This document shows, piece by piece, positions 1 to 6,732 of a DNA stretch of 15,971 nucleotides. The translations under genes were made by a program, and so were the position numbers. The notes beneath the pieces were generated by a model, which was not told the DNA's origin, did not search any database, and saw only the letters and a list, made by a program, of their open reading frames with translations. The stretch's first letter is position 1; each line of letters begins with the position of its first letter. This DNA comes from Campylobacteraceae bacterium (GTDB lineage: Bacteria > Campylobacterota > Campylobacteria > Campylobacterales > JALSKU01). The DNA lies in the NCBI GenBank assembly GCA_015488975.1, contig WFMT01000030.1:1-15971 (forward strand). The letters run 5' to 3'.

Positions 1-287
1 ATGCTAAAAGTATTGAAGATTTGAGCAATGATGCTAACTTGACAAATGATGAAGTAGATAAAACATCGTTGATAGTAAGAAAAGCACAAGAAGGATCTGA
101 AAAATCATTGATAGAATCAATAGAGTTAGCAAAAAATGTGGAAGAAATTTTATCCAAGATAAGTATTGTACACAAATCATCAAACGAGAGCATAAAAGTA
201 GTTGATAATATAAAAGAGGTTTCTATTCAAGTTGAAAATACTGCGAAAGATTTAAATGATAAATTGAATAGTTTTAAGACAAGTTAG
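1..287 (+). CDS. C-terminal end of a methyl-accepting chemotaxis protein-like receptor (5' partial)
   Basis: The reading frame is open from base 3 to a TAG at 285-287 and continues off the left edge, so only about 94 C-terminal residues are visible. They are almost entirely amphipathic helix rich in Lys, Glu, Ser and Asn with heptad-like spacing. The end pattern (NIKEVSIQVENTAKDLNDKL, then a short Phe-Lys tail) is like the end of an MCP cytoplasmic coiled-coil bundle. The receptor would sense a stimulus and signal through CheW/CheA to the flagellar motor. The conserved hairpin tip and any sensor or membrane part lie outside the window, so the assignment rests on the coiled-coil character and the tail. 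An in-frame TTG at 21 could be mistaken for a start, but the frame is open upstream of it. No pentapeptide for CheR/CheB docking is seen at the C-terminus. Confidence 0.6.
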   Translation, partial: AKSIEDLSNDANLTNDEVDKTSLIVRKAQEGSEKSLIESIELAKNVEEILSKISIVHKSSNESIKVVDNIKEVSIQVENTAKDLNDKLNSFKTS

Positions 288-304
288 ATTATGAGACTAT
301 CCTA

Positions 305-343
305 TCAGTTAGATTAAGGTAATTATAACCTTAATCTAACTGA
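305..343 (+). terminator. Rho-independent terminator of the MCP-like gene, overlapping the hisD 3' end
   Basis: A perfect 16-bp stem (305-320 with 328-343, left arm TCAGTTAGATTAAGGT) encloses a 7-base loop and is followed on the plus strand by five Ts (344-348). It sits 17 bases after the receptor stop codon. The right arm encodes the last residues of hisD on the other strand, and the hisD stop codon (323-325) lies in the loop. In the minus direction no T-run follows, so it should work mainly for the receptor gene. Confidence 0.85.
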
Positions 344-1609
344 TTTTTCGTGAGCGGTTAAGCCTTCTTTGTTGGCTAAAATTGCACAAGCTTCACCGAT
401 ATCTTTTATCCCGTCATCGCTTATACTTATGACTGAAGATTTTTTTATAAAGTTATCAACACTTAATGGAGAATAAAATTTTGCAGTCCCACCTGTTGGG
501 AGTGTATGATTTGGTCCTGCAATATAGTCTCCAATAGGCTCTGGTGTATTTTTTCCAAGAAAGATTGCTCCGGCATGTTTTATTAAAGGTAATATGTCAA
601 AAGCTTTTTCACACATGACTTCAAGATGTTCGGGTGCAATTTTATTCATAAGGGTAATAGCTTGAGAAAGTGTGTCTACTATTATGATTGCTCCTCTATT
701 TTCAATAGATTTTCTTGCAATTTCTTCTCTGCTTAAAGTCTTTAAAAATGAATATATATGATCTTTTGTGGAAATAGCAATATTTTTATCGGTCGTAATC
801 ATAATAGAACTTGCCATCTCATCATGTTCTGCTTGTGAGAGTAAATCTATTGCTAAAAGTTTTGAATCTGCTTTATTATCAGCAATAATACCAATCTCGC
901 TAGGACCTGCTATCATGTCTATATTTACCTCACCAAAAACCAACTTTTTAGCAGTAGCTACAAAAATATTACCCGGACCTGTGATCACATCAACTTTTGG
1001 TATATTTTGTGTCCCATAAGCCATAGCACCTATCGCACTGGCACCACCTACTTTAAAAGCTTTTTTAATACCACAAATATGCATAGCTGATAACAAAAGG
1101 TTATTTATCTCATTGTTTGGTGTTGGTGTACAGACTATTATTTCCTCAACTCCAGCTACTATTGCAGGTATTGCATTCATAAGAAGAGAACTTGGATATG
1201 CCGCTTTTCCTCCTGGTATATACAATCCTGCGATATCAACTGGTGAAACCTTTTGTCCTGTTATATTTCCATTCTTTTCATAATCAAACCAAGATTTTGG
1301 TAATTGTTTTTTATGAAAAGCACTGATTCTGTCATAAGCTAAATGAAGAGCCTTTTTTAAATCATCTTCTAAAACATCATAGGCTTGTTTCATATCATTT
1401 ACAGATATTTTTAAATCTTCATCATCTGTTGGTGACCAGTTATCAAATCTTTCAATATGATTTTTAACAGCAATATTTTTATCTTCTTTTATTTCATCAA
1501 GAAGAGTTTTTACAGTTTCGGATACATTATCTATATCCATTTTTCCTCTTTCTAAAAGTAAGTCAAAATTTTCTTTAAAGTCATTGTCGTTAATATTAAA
1601 TATTTTCAC
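323..1609 (-). CDS. hisD: Histidinol dehydrogenase
   Basis: This enzyme (EC 1.1.1.23) carries out the last two steps of histidine synthesis, NAD-dependent oxidation of L-histidinol to L-histidine, in the cytoplasm. The 428 residues match the usual length. Key residues align almost one for one with the E. coli enzyme: zinc ligands Gln259, His262, Asp361 and His420, and catalytic Glu327-His328 in the PEHLE motif. The signature DMIAGPSEIGIIAD is at 231-244 and GPNHTLPTGG at 365-374. The start is GTG (1607-1609), chosen because GAGGAAAT lies 4-11 bases upstream; an ATG closer to that site runs straight into a stop. The start overlaps the end of the upstream PLP-enzyme gene by 14 bp, so translation is probably coupled. 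It is the last gene of the leftward yebC-to-hisD run, and no other his genes are visible. Confidence 0.97.
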   Translation of the reverse strand: MKIFNINDNDFKENFDLLLERGKMDIDNVSETVKTLLDEIKEDKNIAVKNHIERFDNWSPTDDEDLKISVNDMKQAYDVLEDDLKKALHLAYDRISAFHKKQLPKSWFDYEKNGNITGQKVSPVDIAGLYIPGGKAAYPSSLLMNAIPAIVAGVEEIIVCTPTPNNEINNLLLSAMHICGIKKAFKVGGASAIGAMAYGTQNIPKVDVITGPGNIFVATAKKLVFGEVNIDMIAGPSEIGIIADNKADSKLLAIDLLSQAEHDEMASSIMITTDKNIAISTKDHIYSFLKTLSREEIARKSIENRGAIIIVDTLSQAITLMNKIAPEHLEVMCEKAFDILPLIKHAGAIFLGKNTPEPIGDYIAGPNHTLPTGGTAKFYSPLSVDNFIKKSSVISISDDGIKDIGEACAILANKEGLTAHEKSVRLRL

Positions 1610-2525
1610 TGCATTTCCTCTTATATCTTAGTTGCATAGATTCATTTCCTTGTATTCCACCTTGATGAATATAAACGATATTTTCATCATTATCGCAATT
1701 ATTGTTTTTCAAGTATTCAATCATACTTTTAAATCCTATTGGATCATAAAGCAAATCAAATTGAATTTTTGTCTGTTTTTCTAATTTTATCCAAAATTTG
1801 TATAATTCGCAATTTAATTCTCCAAAATGATACTTTTTTGTTGATAATATTTTGGGATGTTTGCTTTGGTCTTTTTCAAGCATTAAGAATTGTTTTTTTA
1901 AGTATCTTTCTCCCCCAACACAAGCTACTGTAAAAACTTGGCTACTATCTTTGAAATCATTTATACATTGTTGCAAATAAAGAGCTGTTGTCCCTGTACC
2001 AGAGGGCAAAAAAATTTTTAAATTTTTAAATTTTTTATTTTTTTTAAACTCTATAATCTCTTTTGCCAGTTTATTTATACCGTATCTTGAAGTTTCACAT
2101 CTTCCTCCTTCAGGAATGAAGAGAGTGTTTCCAATCTTTTTTGTTTTTGAGAGCAAATTTTTATTGTTTAGTAAAAGGCTATATTTGCAAGTTTTAAAAA
2201 GATAAATTTTCATACCGTTATTGATAGCATACTTATAATTACCCACAGGGTTTAACTGTAAAAATTTAGGAATATGATCTGTATAATATTCAAAATCTAT
2301 ATTTTTATCTTTACATAAAACTGAGAGTGAATACATTGCATTTGATTGATTGGATCCAAATGAGACAATTTTTGTAATACCAGATAGACCATTATCAAGA
2401 AAGTATAAAAATTTCCTTGCTTTATTGCCAGAAAAATCGGTACTTAAAAGATCATCCCTTTTTACAAATATATCAAAATCTAAATAATTTATCTTTTGAA
2501 TTGGAGAATTTTCAATTTTTATCAA
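1596..2525 (-). CDS. PLP-dependent enzyme of the ACC deaminase / D-cysteine desulfhydrase family
   Basis: This is a 309-residue fold type II (tryptophan synthase beta-like) PLP enzyme. The PLP-binding lysine is Lys35 in FSGNKARKF, following KRDDL. A SNQSN substrate loop lies at 58-62 and the phosphate-binding PSGTGTT at 174-180. Relatives deaminate 1-aminocyclopropane-1-carboxylate or desulfhydrate D-cysteine. The region corresponding to the family's DPVYTGK motif reads DPIGFKS (261-267), so a conserved tyrosine appears replaced, and the late HTGG motif is HQGG (287-290). The substrate is therefore uncertain and a specific name would be unsafe. The start is TTG at 2523-2525, overlapping the end of fba by 14 bp, with a TAGG/AAGGA stretch upstream. 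No better start lies before the conserved N-terminus. It overlaps hisD by another 14 bp. Confidence 0.8.
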   Translation of the reverse strand: MIKIENSPIQKINYLDFDIFVKRDDLLSTDFSGNKARKFLYFLDNGLSGITKIVSFGSNQSNAMYSLSVLCKDKNIDFEYYTDHIPKFLQLNPVGNYKYAINNGMKIYLFKTCKYSLLLNNKNLLSKTKKIGNTLFIPEGGRCETSRYGINKLAKEIIEFKKNKKFKNLKIFLPSGTGTTALYLQQCINDFKDSSQVFTVACVGGERYLKKQFLMLEKDQSKHPKILSTKKYHFGELNCELYKFWIKLEKQTKIQFDLLYDPIGFKSMIEYLKNNNCDNDENIVYIHQGGIQGNESMQLRYKRKCSENI

Positions 2526-3588
2526 TACAGCCTAAATCCTTAAAAGCGCCTACTAGTCTTTCTTTCATTGATATTTCGCCGGCTCTTAAAAGTTTTCTTG
2601 GATCATAATAACTTTTATTTGGCTTATCTTCACCTTCAGGATTTCCTATTTGAGATTTTAAATAATCACGATTTTGATGTATATATCTCGTAACTCCATT
2701 GCAAAATGCCCACTGTGTGTCTGTATCTATATTCATCTTAACAACACCATAACTAACAGCTTCTTCAATCTCTTGTTTTGCAGAGCCACTTCCTCCATGA
2801 AAGACAAAGTTAACCGGCTTATCATCTGTTTTAAATTTTTTCTCTATATATTTTTGAGAATTATCTAAAATCTTTGGTGTAAGCACAACATTACCTGGCT
2901 TATAAACACCGTGAACATTTCCAAAGGAAGCGGCTATTGTAAATTTATCACTGATTTGGCTGAGTCTCTCATAAGCTAAAGCCACATCTTCAGGTTGAGT
3001 GTAAAGCTTTGAATTATCAATATCGCTATGATCAATACCATCTTCTTCGCCACCTGTAACTCCAAGTTCAATCTCTAAAGTCATATCAATCGCACTCATT
3101 CTTTTTAAGTATTTTTCACAAATTACGATATTTTCTTCTAAAGATTCAACAGATAAATCGATCATGTGTGAACTAAATAGAGGTTTACCAAGTTTGTTAA
3201 AATGCTCAGAACCTGCATCTAACAAAGCATCAATCCAAGGTAATAATTTTCTATTTGCGTGATCTGTATGTAAAACAACGGGAGTCCCGTATGCTTCTGC
3301 AACTGTATGGACATACATTGCACCACCAATGGCACCTAAAATGGAGGCTTTTGAAGAATTTAGAGATTTTCCTGCAAAAAAGCCTGCACCACCATTTGAG
3401 AATTGTATGATAATTGGCGAGTTGACTTCTCTTGCAGATTCCAATGCAGCATTTATTGAGTTTGTCCCCACAACATTAACTGCTGGAAGGGCAAACTTTT
3501 GCTCTTTTGCAAGAGCAAAAAGTTTTTGCAAATTCTCTCCTGAAACAACGCCTGTATCTATCAAATCCAAAACTTTCTTAGCATCCAT
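2512..3588 (-). CDS. fba: Class II fructose-bisphosphate aldolase
   Basis: This zinc-dependent aldolase (EC 4.1.2.13) interconverts fructose 1,6-bisphosphate with dihydroxyacetone phosphate and glyceraldehyde 3-phosphate in glycolysis and gluconeogenesis. At 358 residues it is nearly the length of E. coli FbaA, and key residues fall at the same numbers: catalytic Asp109, and metal or substrate residues His110, Glu174, His226 and His264. Motifs are VVLHTDHANRK (105-113), LGVTGGEEDG (175-184), FGNVHGVYKPG (222-232) and HGGSGS (264-269). These place it in subclass IIA rather than the shorter IIB. The ATG start has TAGGAG five bases upstream. It lies 16 bp after the PPIase gene and shares a 14-bp overlap with the next gene. 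In this phylum the enzyme is often mainly gluconeogenic; whether that holds here is inference. Confidence 0.97.
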   Translation of the reverse strand: MDAKKVLDLIDTGVVSGENLQKLFALAKEQKFALPAVNVVGTNSINAALESAREVNSPIIIQFSNGGAGFFAGKSLNSSKASILGAIGGAMYVHTVAEAYGTPVVLHTDHANRKLLPWIDALLDAGSEHFNKLGKPLFSSHMIDLSVESLEENIVICEKYLKRMSAIDMTLEIELGVTGGEEDGIDHSDIDNSKLYTQPEDVALAYERLSQISDKFTIAASFGNVHGVYKPGNVVLTPKILDNSQKYIEKKFKTDDKPVNFVFHGGSGSAKQEIEEAVSYGVVKMNIDTDTQWAFCNGVTRYIHQNRDYLKSQIGNPEGEDKPNKSYYDPRKLLRAGEISMKERLVGAFKDLGCIDKN

Positions 3589-3604
3589 TTTAGCTCCTAA
3601 ATTT

Positions 3605-4423
3605 TTAGAATATTTTTACTTTTGCATGAGCTCTTAACTTTTTAGCTATCGCTCTAACATTTTTTTGAAATTCTACTATTTTTAACTGAGATTTTATCCT
3701 ATTTTTTACATTTGCAAAAGAAACTTCTTTTCCACCTCTTTTTGCTTCAACATATATAACATGATATCCAAACTGAGTTTTTACAGGAGTTTTTGTGTAT
3801 TGTCCTTTTTTTAGAGCAAATGCAGCATTTGCAAATGGAGGGACCATTCTGTTTTTAGGAAACCATCCAAGTTGTCCGCCATTTTTTCCAGTAGGTCCGA
3901 CAGATTTTGTTTTTGCAAGTTCTATAAATTTCTTTTCAAGCTTTTTACCACTCAATCCTTTTAATTGTGCTATAACAGCTTCAGCTTGTTTTTTTGTTTT
4001 TAAAAGTATATGTCTTGCTTCAACTTCAGGTGGTTGAATAAATTTACTTGGATTTTCGGTATAAAATTTTTTAGCTTCCTTATCTGTCACTTTTGCTTGA
4101 TTGTATTTTTCTTTCATCCAAGTTTCCAGCGCTAAGTCATTTTTTAATTTAGCCAAAGCATTTTTGAAAGCTTGTGTTTTTTCAATGCCATCTTTTATGG
4201 CTAATTTTGCCAAAAGCTTACTATCAATTGCTTGATTTAATACTTTTTTTTGTGTTATAGCAGGTAACTTACTAAAATCAATCCTTGGATTTCTAATAAC
4301 CATAGCAATGTCACTTGATGTAATATTGGTACCATTGACTGTTGCATAAACCTTTTCAGCTGCTAAACTTGAAGTAGTTAGAACAACCGTTGCAGCAACT
4401 ACACTTAAAATAATCTTTCTCAT
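3605..4423 (-). CDS. Periplasmic peptidyl-prolyl cis-trans isomerase, PEB4/Cbf2 (SurA/PrsA) type
   Basis: This is a 272-residue exported foldase. Residues 1-21 form a signal peptide (basic MRK, hydrophobic core, SLAA cleavage region). A helical chaperone part follows (about 25-125), then a parvulin rotamase domain (about 132-228) with VEARHILL, GGQLGWFPKNRMVPPFANAAFAL and TQFGYHVIYVE. A basic helical tail (235-272) folds back onto the chaperone part in known relatives. It would isomerise prolyl bonds and chaperone outer-membrane and secreted proteins in the periplasm. C. jejuni PEB4 is the best-known homologue. The ATG start has AAGGA just upstream, and a TATAAT lies 26 bp before the ATG, so the gene may have its own promoter within the leftward cluster. 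fba starts 16 bp downstream. Confidence 0.93.
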   Translation of the reverse strand: MRKIILSVVAATVVLTTSSLAAEKVYATVNGTNITSSDIAMVIRNPRIDFSKLPAITQKKVLNQAIDSKLLAKLAIKDGIEKTQAFKNALAKLKNDLALETWMKEKYNQAKVTDKEAKKFYTENPSKFIQPPEVEARHILLKTKKQAEAVIAQLKGLSGKKLEKKFIELAKTKSVGPTGKNGGQLGWFPKNRMVPPFANAAFALKKGQYTKTPVKTQFGYHVIYVEAKRGGKEVSFANVKNRIKSQLKIVEFQKNVRAIAKKLRAHAKVKIF

Positions 4424-4449
4424 ATTTATCCTTTTTAAAATTTTTTAAA

Positions 4450-4455
4450 ATTATA
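4450..4455 (-). promoter_or_regulatory. Probable -10 box of the PPIase gene
   Basis: A perfect TATAAT on the minus strand is preceded by a seven-T run (4459-4465) and lies 26 bases before the ATG at 4423. A T-rich stretch upstream of a strong -10, with no clear -35, is the usual housekeeping promoter pattern in Campylobacterota. This would place the start of transcription near 4442. Confidence 0.5.
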
Positions 4456-4458
4456 CAT

Positions 4459-4480
4459 AAAAAAAGTAACTCTAAAGTTA
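4459..4480 (-). terminator. Weak hairpin plus T-run after yebC
   Basis: Immediately after the yebC stop, a 5-bp AT-rich stem (4467-4471 with 4476-4480, loop of four) is followed on the minus strand by C and seven Ts (4465-4459). The stem is weak, so this is at most a partial terminator. The T-run also forms the T-rich part of the PPIase promoter. Confidence 0.3.
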
Positions 4481-4481
4481 A

Positions 4482-5195
4482 TCAACTCATATTATGATAT
4501 ACATTTTCAACATCATCATTTTCTTCTAAAACATCTATAAGTCTCTCAACTTTCAAAGCTACTTCATCCTCAACATCTACTTCATTATTTGCAACCAATC
4601 CTACTGAACTTTCAAGAATATTAACATCAAGTTTTTCAATAGCCTGTAAAAGCTCATTAAAATCACCTGGCTCTGACTCAAGTAAAATAAAATCATCAAA
4701 TTCTTTTATATCACTTGCGCCATTGTCCATAGCTATCTCCATAATTTCATCATCCAAATCACTTTTTTCAATGGTAATGATACCTTTTTTATCAAACATC
4801 CAAGCTACGCAGCCACTCTCACCCATGCTTCCACTATTTTTGGAAAAAGCATGTCTTATGCTTGCAACTGTTCTATTTTTGTTGTCTGTTAGGCATTCTA
4901 CCATTATGGCTACCCCGTTTGGCCCATAACCTTCATAAGTTATTTCATCATAATGAACGCCTTGAAGGTTACCTGTTGCTTTATCTATTGCTCGTTGTAT
5001 ATTTGATGCAGGCATGGAGACTGCTTTTGCTCTTTCAACAGCAAGTCTGAGTGCAGCATTTGCTTCAAGGTCACCACCACCGGATCTAGCTGCTGTGGTA
5101 ATATCTTTAATAGCTTTTGTAAAAGTTTTACCTTTTATGGCATCTTGTTTTGCCTTGACATGTTTTATTTTTGACCATTTATTGTGACCGGACAT
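4482..5195 (-). CDS. yebC: YebC/TACO1-family protein
   Basis: This is a 237-residue member of a nearly universal bacterial family. The diagnostic N-terminus [18 protein letters not shown] is present, followed by [25 protein letters not shown] (77-90) and the central [18 protein letters not shown]. The acidic C-terminal end ([29 protein letters not shown]) is also typical. Members are commonly annotated as transcriptional regulators, but work on bacterial homologues and mitochondrial TACO1 links the family to translation, including relief of ribosome stalling at proline runs. Which role applies here cannot be read from the sequence. The ATG start has AAGGAAG four bases upstream. It heads the leftward cluster and is divergent from the ribB-type gene. 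Confidence 0.95.
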   Translation of the reverse strand: MSGHNKWSKIKHVKAKQDAIKGKTFTKAIKDITTAARSGGGDLEANAALRLAVERAKAVSMPASNIQRAIDKATGNLQGVHYDEITYEGYGPNGVAIMVECLTDNKNRTVASIRHAFSKNSGSMGESGCVAWMFDKKGIITIEKSDLDDEIMEIAMDNGASDIKEFDDFILLESEPGDFNELLQAIEKLDVNILESSVGLVANNEVDVEDEVALKVERLIDVLEENDDVENVYHNMS

Positions 5196-5220
5196 TTACT
5201 TCCTTTATAAATTTGGACTG

Positions 5221-5226
5221 ATTATA
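5221..5226 (-). promoter_or_regulatory. Probable -10 box of yebC
   Basis: A perfect TATAAT on the minus strand lies 25 bases before the yebC ATG, the same spacing as the -10 of the PPIase gene. No convincing -35 is seen, as is common in Campylobacterota. It probably drives the leftward cluster. Confidence 0.5.
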
Positions 5227-5244
5227 CACAATAAATCTTTAAAA

Positions 5245-5277
5245 TATTGTAAATTTTATAATAAACTTGTTACAATA
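5245..5277. promoter_or_regulatory. ribB-type gene promoter region with 8-bp inverted repeat
   Basis: On the plus strand a perfect TATAAT (5257-5262) lies 40 bases before the chosen TTG start at 5303. It is bracketed by an exact 8-bp inverted repeat, TATTGTAA (5245-5252) and TTACAATA (5270-5277), with a 17-base spacer. The geometry would suit a dimeric repressor covering the -10 and start site. In such AT-rich DNA a chance repeat is possible. The intergenic region shows no FMN (RFN) riboswitch. Confidence 0.35.
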
Positions 5278-5302
5278 CGATAAAACAAGAGAAGGAATAA
5301 TA

Positions 5303-6331
5303 TTGCAAATAAAAAGAGTAAAACAGGCAATAGAGGATATAAAATCGGGTAAAATGGTTATCATGGTGGATGATGAGGATAGAGAAAATGAAGGAGACTT
5401 AGTGTATGCTGGAACTTTTTCTACTCCTGAAAAAGTTAATTTTATGGCAAGTTATGCAAAAGGTCTTATATGTGTTTCTGTTTCAAAAGAAATATCAGAT
5501 AGATTAAATCTCTCACCAATGGTCAGTAACAATGACTCTCAGCATGAGACTGCTTTTACAGTAACTGTTGATGCGAGAGAGTGTACAACAGGAATTTCTG
5601 CTTATGAGAGAGATATGACTATAAAAGTACTATCTGATTATAATTCTAAAGCACATGACTTGGTAAGACCGGGACATATTTTTCCACTTATCGCAAAAGA
5701 GGGTGGTGTGCTTGTAAGGACTGGCCATACCGAAGGATCTATAGATATATGTAAAATGGCAGGGGTTTCACAAGTAGCAGTTATTTGTGAAATTATGAAA
5801 GATGATGGCAGAATGGCCAGGCGAAATGATTTGGAAATTTTTGCAAAAGAACATGGCTTAAACATTGTATACATATCAGATTTGGTTGAATATAGATTGC
5901 AAAATGAATCTCTCGTAAGAGAAATAGCTGAAGCGAGAGTTGATTTTTTAGGAAGCGAAGTGAAGAAGATTGATTATATTGACCACAGAGATTCTCATCA
6001 TATCGTGTATCAATTTGGCTTACTGAAAGAAACATCAAATGTCAGATTTCAAAATATAGGTTTAGATATTTCATTGTTATCAAATGCCAATAAATATAAT
6101 AATCTAATAAATTCCATAAAATATTTGCAAAAAAATGGAGGCTTGCTTATATTTTTAGAAAAAGAAGAGCATAAAAATCCTTATATGAAAGAGTATGGTA
6201 TAGGAGCTGGGATACTCAAAGATATGGGGGTGAAAAATATAAGATTACTTGTTGGTAAAAAAGGTGTAGAATTTGTAGGTCTTAGTGGTTTTGGTTTAAA
6301 TGTGGAAAAAGAGATAGAGATTGGCTCATAA
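5303..6331 (+). CDS. ribB: 3,4-dihydroxy-2-butanone 4-phosphate synthase with degenerate GTP cyclohydrolase II-like C-terminal domain
   Basis: The N-terminal domain (about 1-200) is a DHBP synthase (EC 4.1.99.12), which turns ribulose 5-phosphate into the four-carbon precursor of riboflavin. MVDDEDRENEGDLV (21-34) carries the acidic metal-site residues, and RTGHTEGSIDICKMAG (139-154) and MKDDGRMARRNDL (165-177) are intact. The C-terminal domain (about 205-342) aligns only loosely with RibA. The three zinc cysteines (CLTGDVFGSLRCDC in RibA) and the RGIGL substrate motif are missing, while the distal LKDMGVKNIRLLVGKKG remains. It is therefore probably a monofunctional RibB with a structural or regulatory tail, as known for RibBX-type and some Campylobacter and Helicobacter proteins. 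I chose TTG at 5303 (342 residues) because GAAGGA lies seven bases upstream and conserved sequence (IKRVKQAI) begins there. A TTG at 5267 would add 12 unlikely residues. ybgC follows at once. Confidence 0.85.
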   Translation: MQIKRVKQAIEDIKSGKMVIMVDDEDRENEGDLVYAGTFSTPEKVNFMASYAKGLICVSVSKEISDRLNLSPMVSNNDSQHETAFTVTVDARECTTGISAYERDMTIKVLSDYNSKAHDLVRPGHIFPLIAKEGGVLVRTGHTEGSIDICKMAGVSQVAVICEIMKDDGRMARRNDLEIFAKEHGLNIVYISDLVEYRLQNESLVREIAEARVDFLGSEVKKIDYIDHRDSHHIVYQFGLLKETSNVRFQNIGLDISLLSNANKYNNLINSIKYLQKNGGLLIFLEKEEHKNPYMKEYGIGAGILKDMGVKNIRLLVGKKGVEFVGLSGFGLNVEKEIEIGS

Positions 6332-6715
6332 GTGAAAATAAGGGTTTATTACGAAGATACTGATGCAGGTGGTATCGTTTATCACAGTAAATATATAAAT
6401 TTTTGTGAAAGAGCAAGAAGCGAACTTCTTTTTCAAAAAGGATTATCACCCAAAAATGGTAACTCTTTTTTTGTCGTAAGAGATTTAAATGCAAGATTTT
6501 ATAAAAGTGCAACTCTTGGTGAAATACTTGAAGTTGTTACTAAAATTGATAAAATCAATAAAGTCAGTATGGATTTGATACAAGAAATTTATAATGCAAA
6601 ACAGGCACTAATTTTTAAAATGAATATTAAATTGGTATATATAAAAAATTCAAAACCTTCCAAAATGGATGAAAATATTCTTATGATTTTAAAAACATAT
6701 TTTGAAGGTCCATAA
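6332..6715 (+). CDS. ybgC: YbgC-type acyl-CoA thioesterase (hotdog fold)
   Basis: This 127-residue protein has the signature VYYEDTDAGGIVYHSKYINFCERARSELL at 5-33. Asp11 and His18 match the Asp-x6-His pair of characterised YbgC thioesterases (4-hydroxybenzoyl-CoA thioesterase family). Such enzymes cleave acyl-CoA or acyl-ACP thioesters in the cytoplasm. In Proteobacteria they often sit near tol-pal, but no tol-pal gene is visible here, and the natural substrate is unknown. The start is GTG at 6332-6334, directly after the TAA of the ribB-type gene with no gap. The ribosome site is weak, so translation probably depends on coupling to the upstream gene. The stop codon lies in the loop of the terminator hairpin. 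Confidence 0.92.
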   Translation: MKIRVYYEDTDAGGIVYHSKYINFCERARSELLFQKGLSPKNGNSFFVVRDLNARFYKSATLGEILEVVTKIDKINKVSMDLIQEIYNAKQALIFKMNIKLVYIKNSKPSKMDENILMILKTYFEGP

Positions 6716-6729
6716 CAGACCTTCAAAAT
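6699..6729. terminator. Shared hairpin terminator between ybgC and putA
   Basis: A perfect 12-bp stem (6699-6710 with 6718-6729, core TTTTGAAGGTC) has a 7-base loop containing the ybgC stop codon. The putA stop lies four bases beyond the other arm. A pyrimidine-rich TTCTTT-like tail follows on the plus strand and ATATGTTTTTA on the minus strand, so it could stop both converging genes, each with a modest T-tract. Confidence 0.7.
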
Positions 6730-6732
6730 TCT

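Noticed and set aside
3329..3637. 102-codon open frame on the plus strand
   Set aside because: It is antisense to the start of fba, which is certain from its catalytic residues. No domain or ribosome site supports it.
5196..5302. FMN (RFN) riboswitch before the ribB-type gene
   Set aside because: The gap is only about 107 bp, AT-rich, and shows none of the conserved RFN helices or GC-rich blocks.
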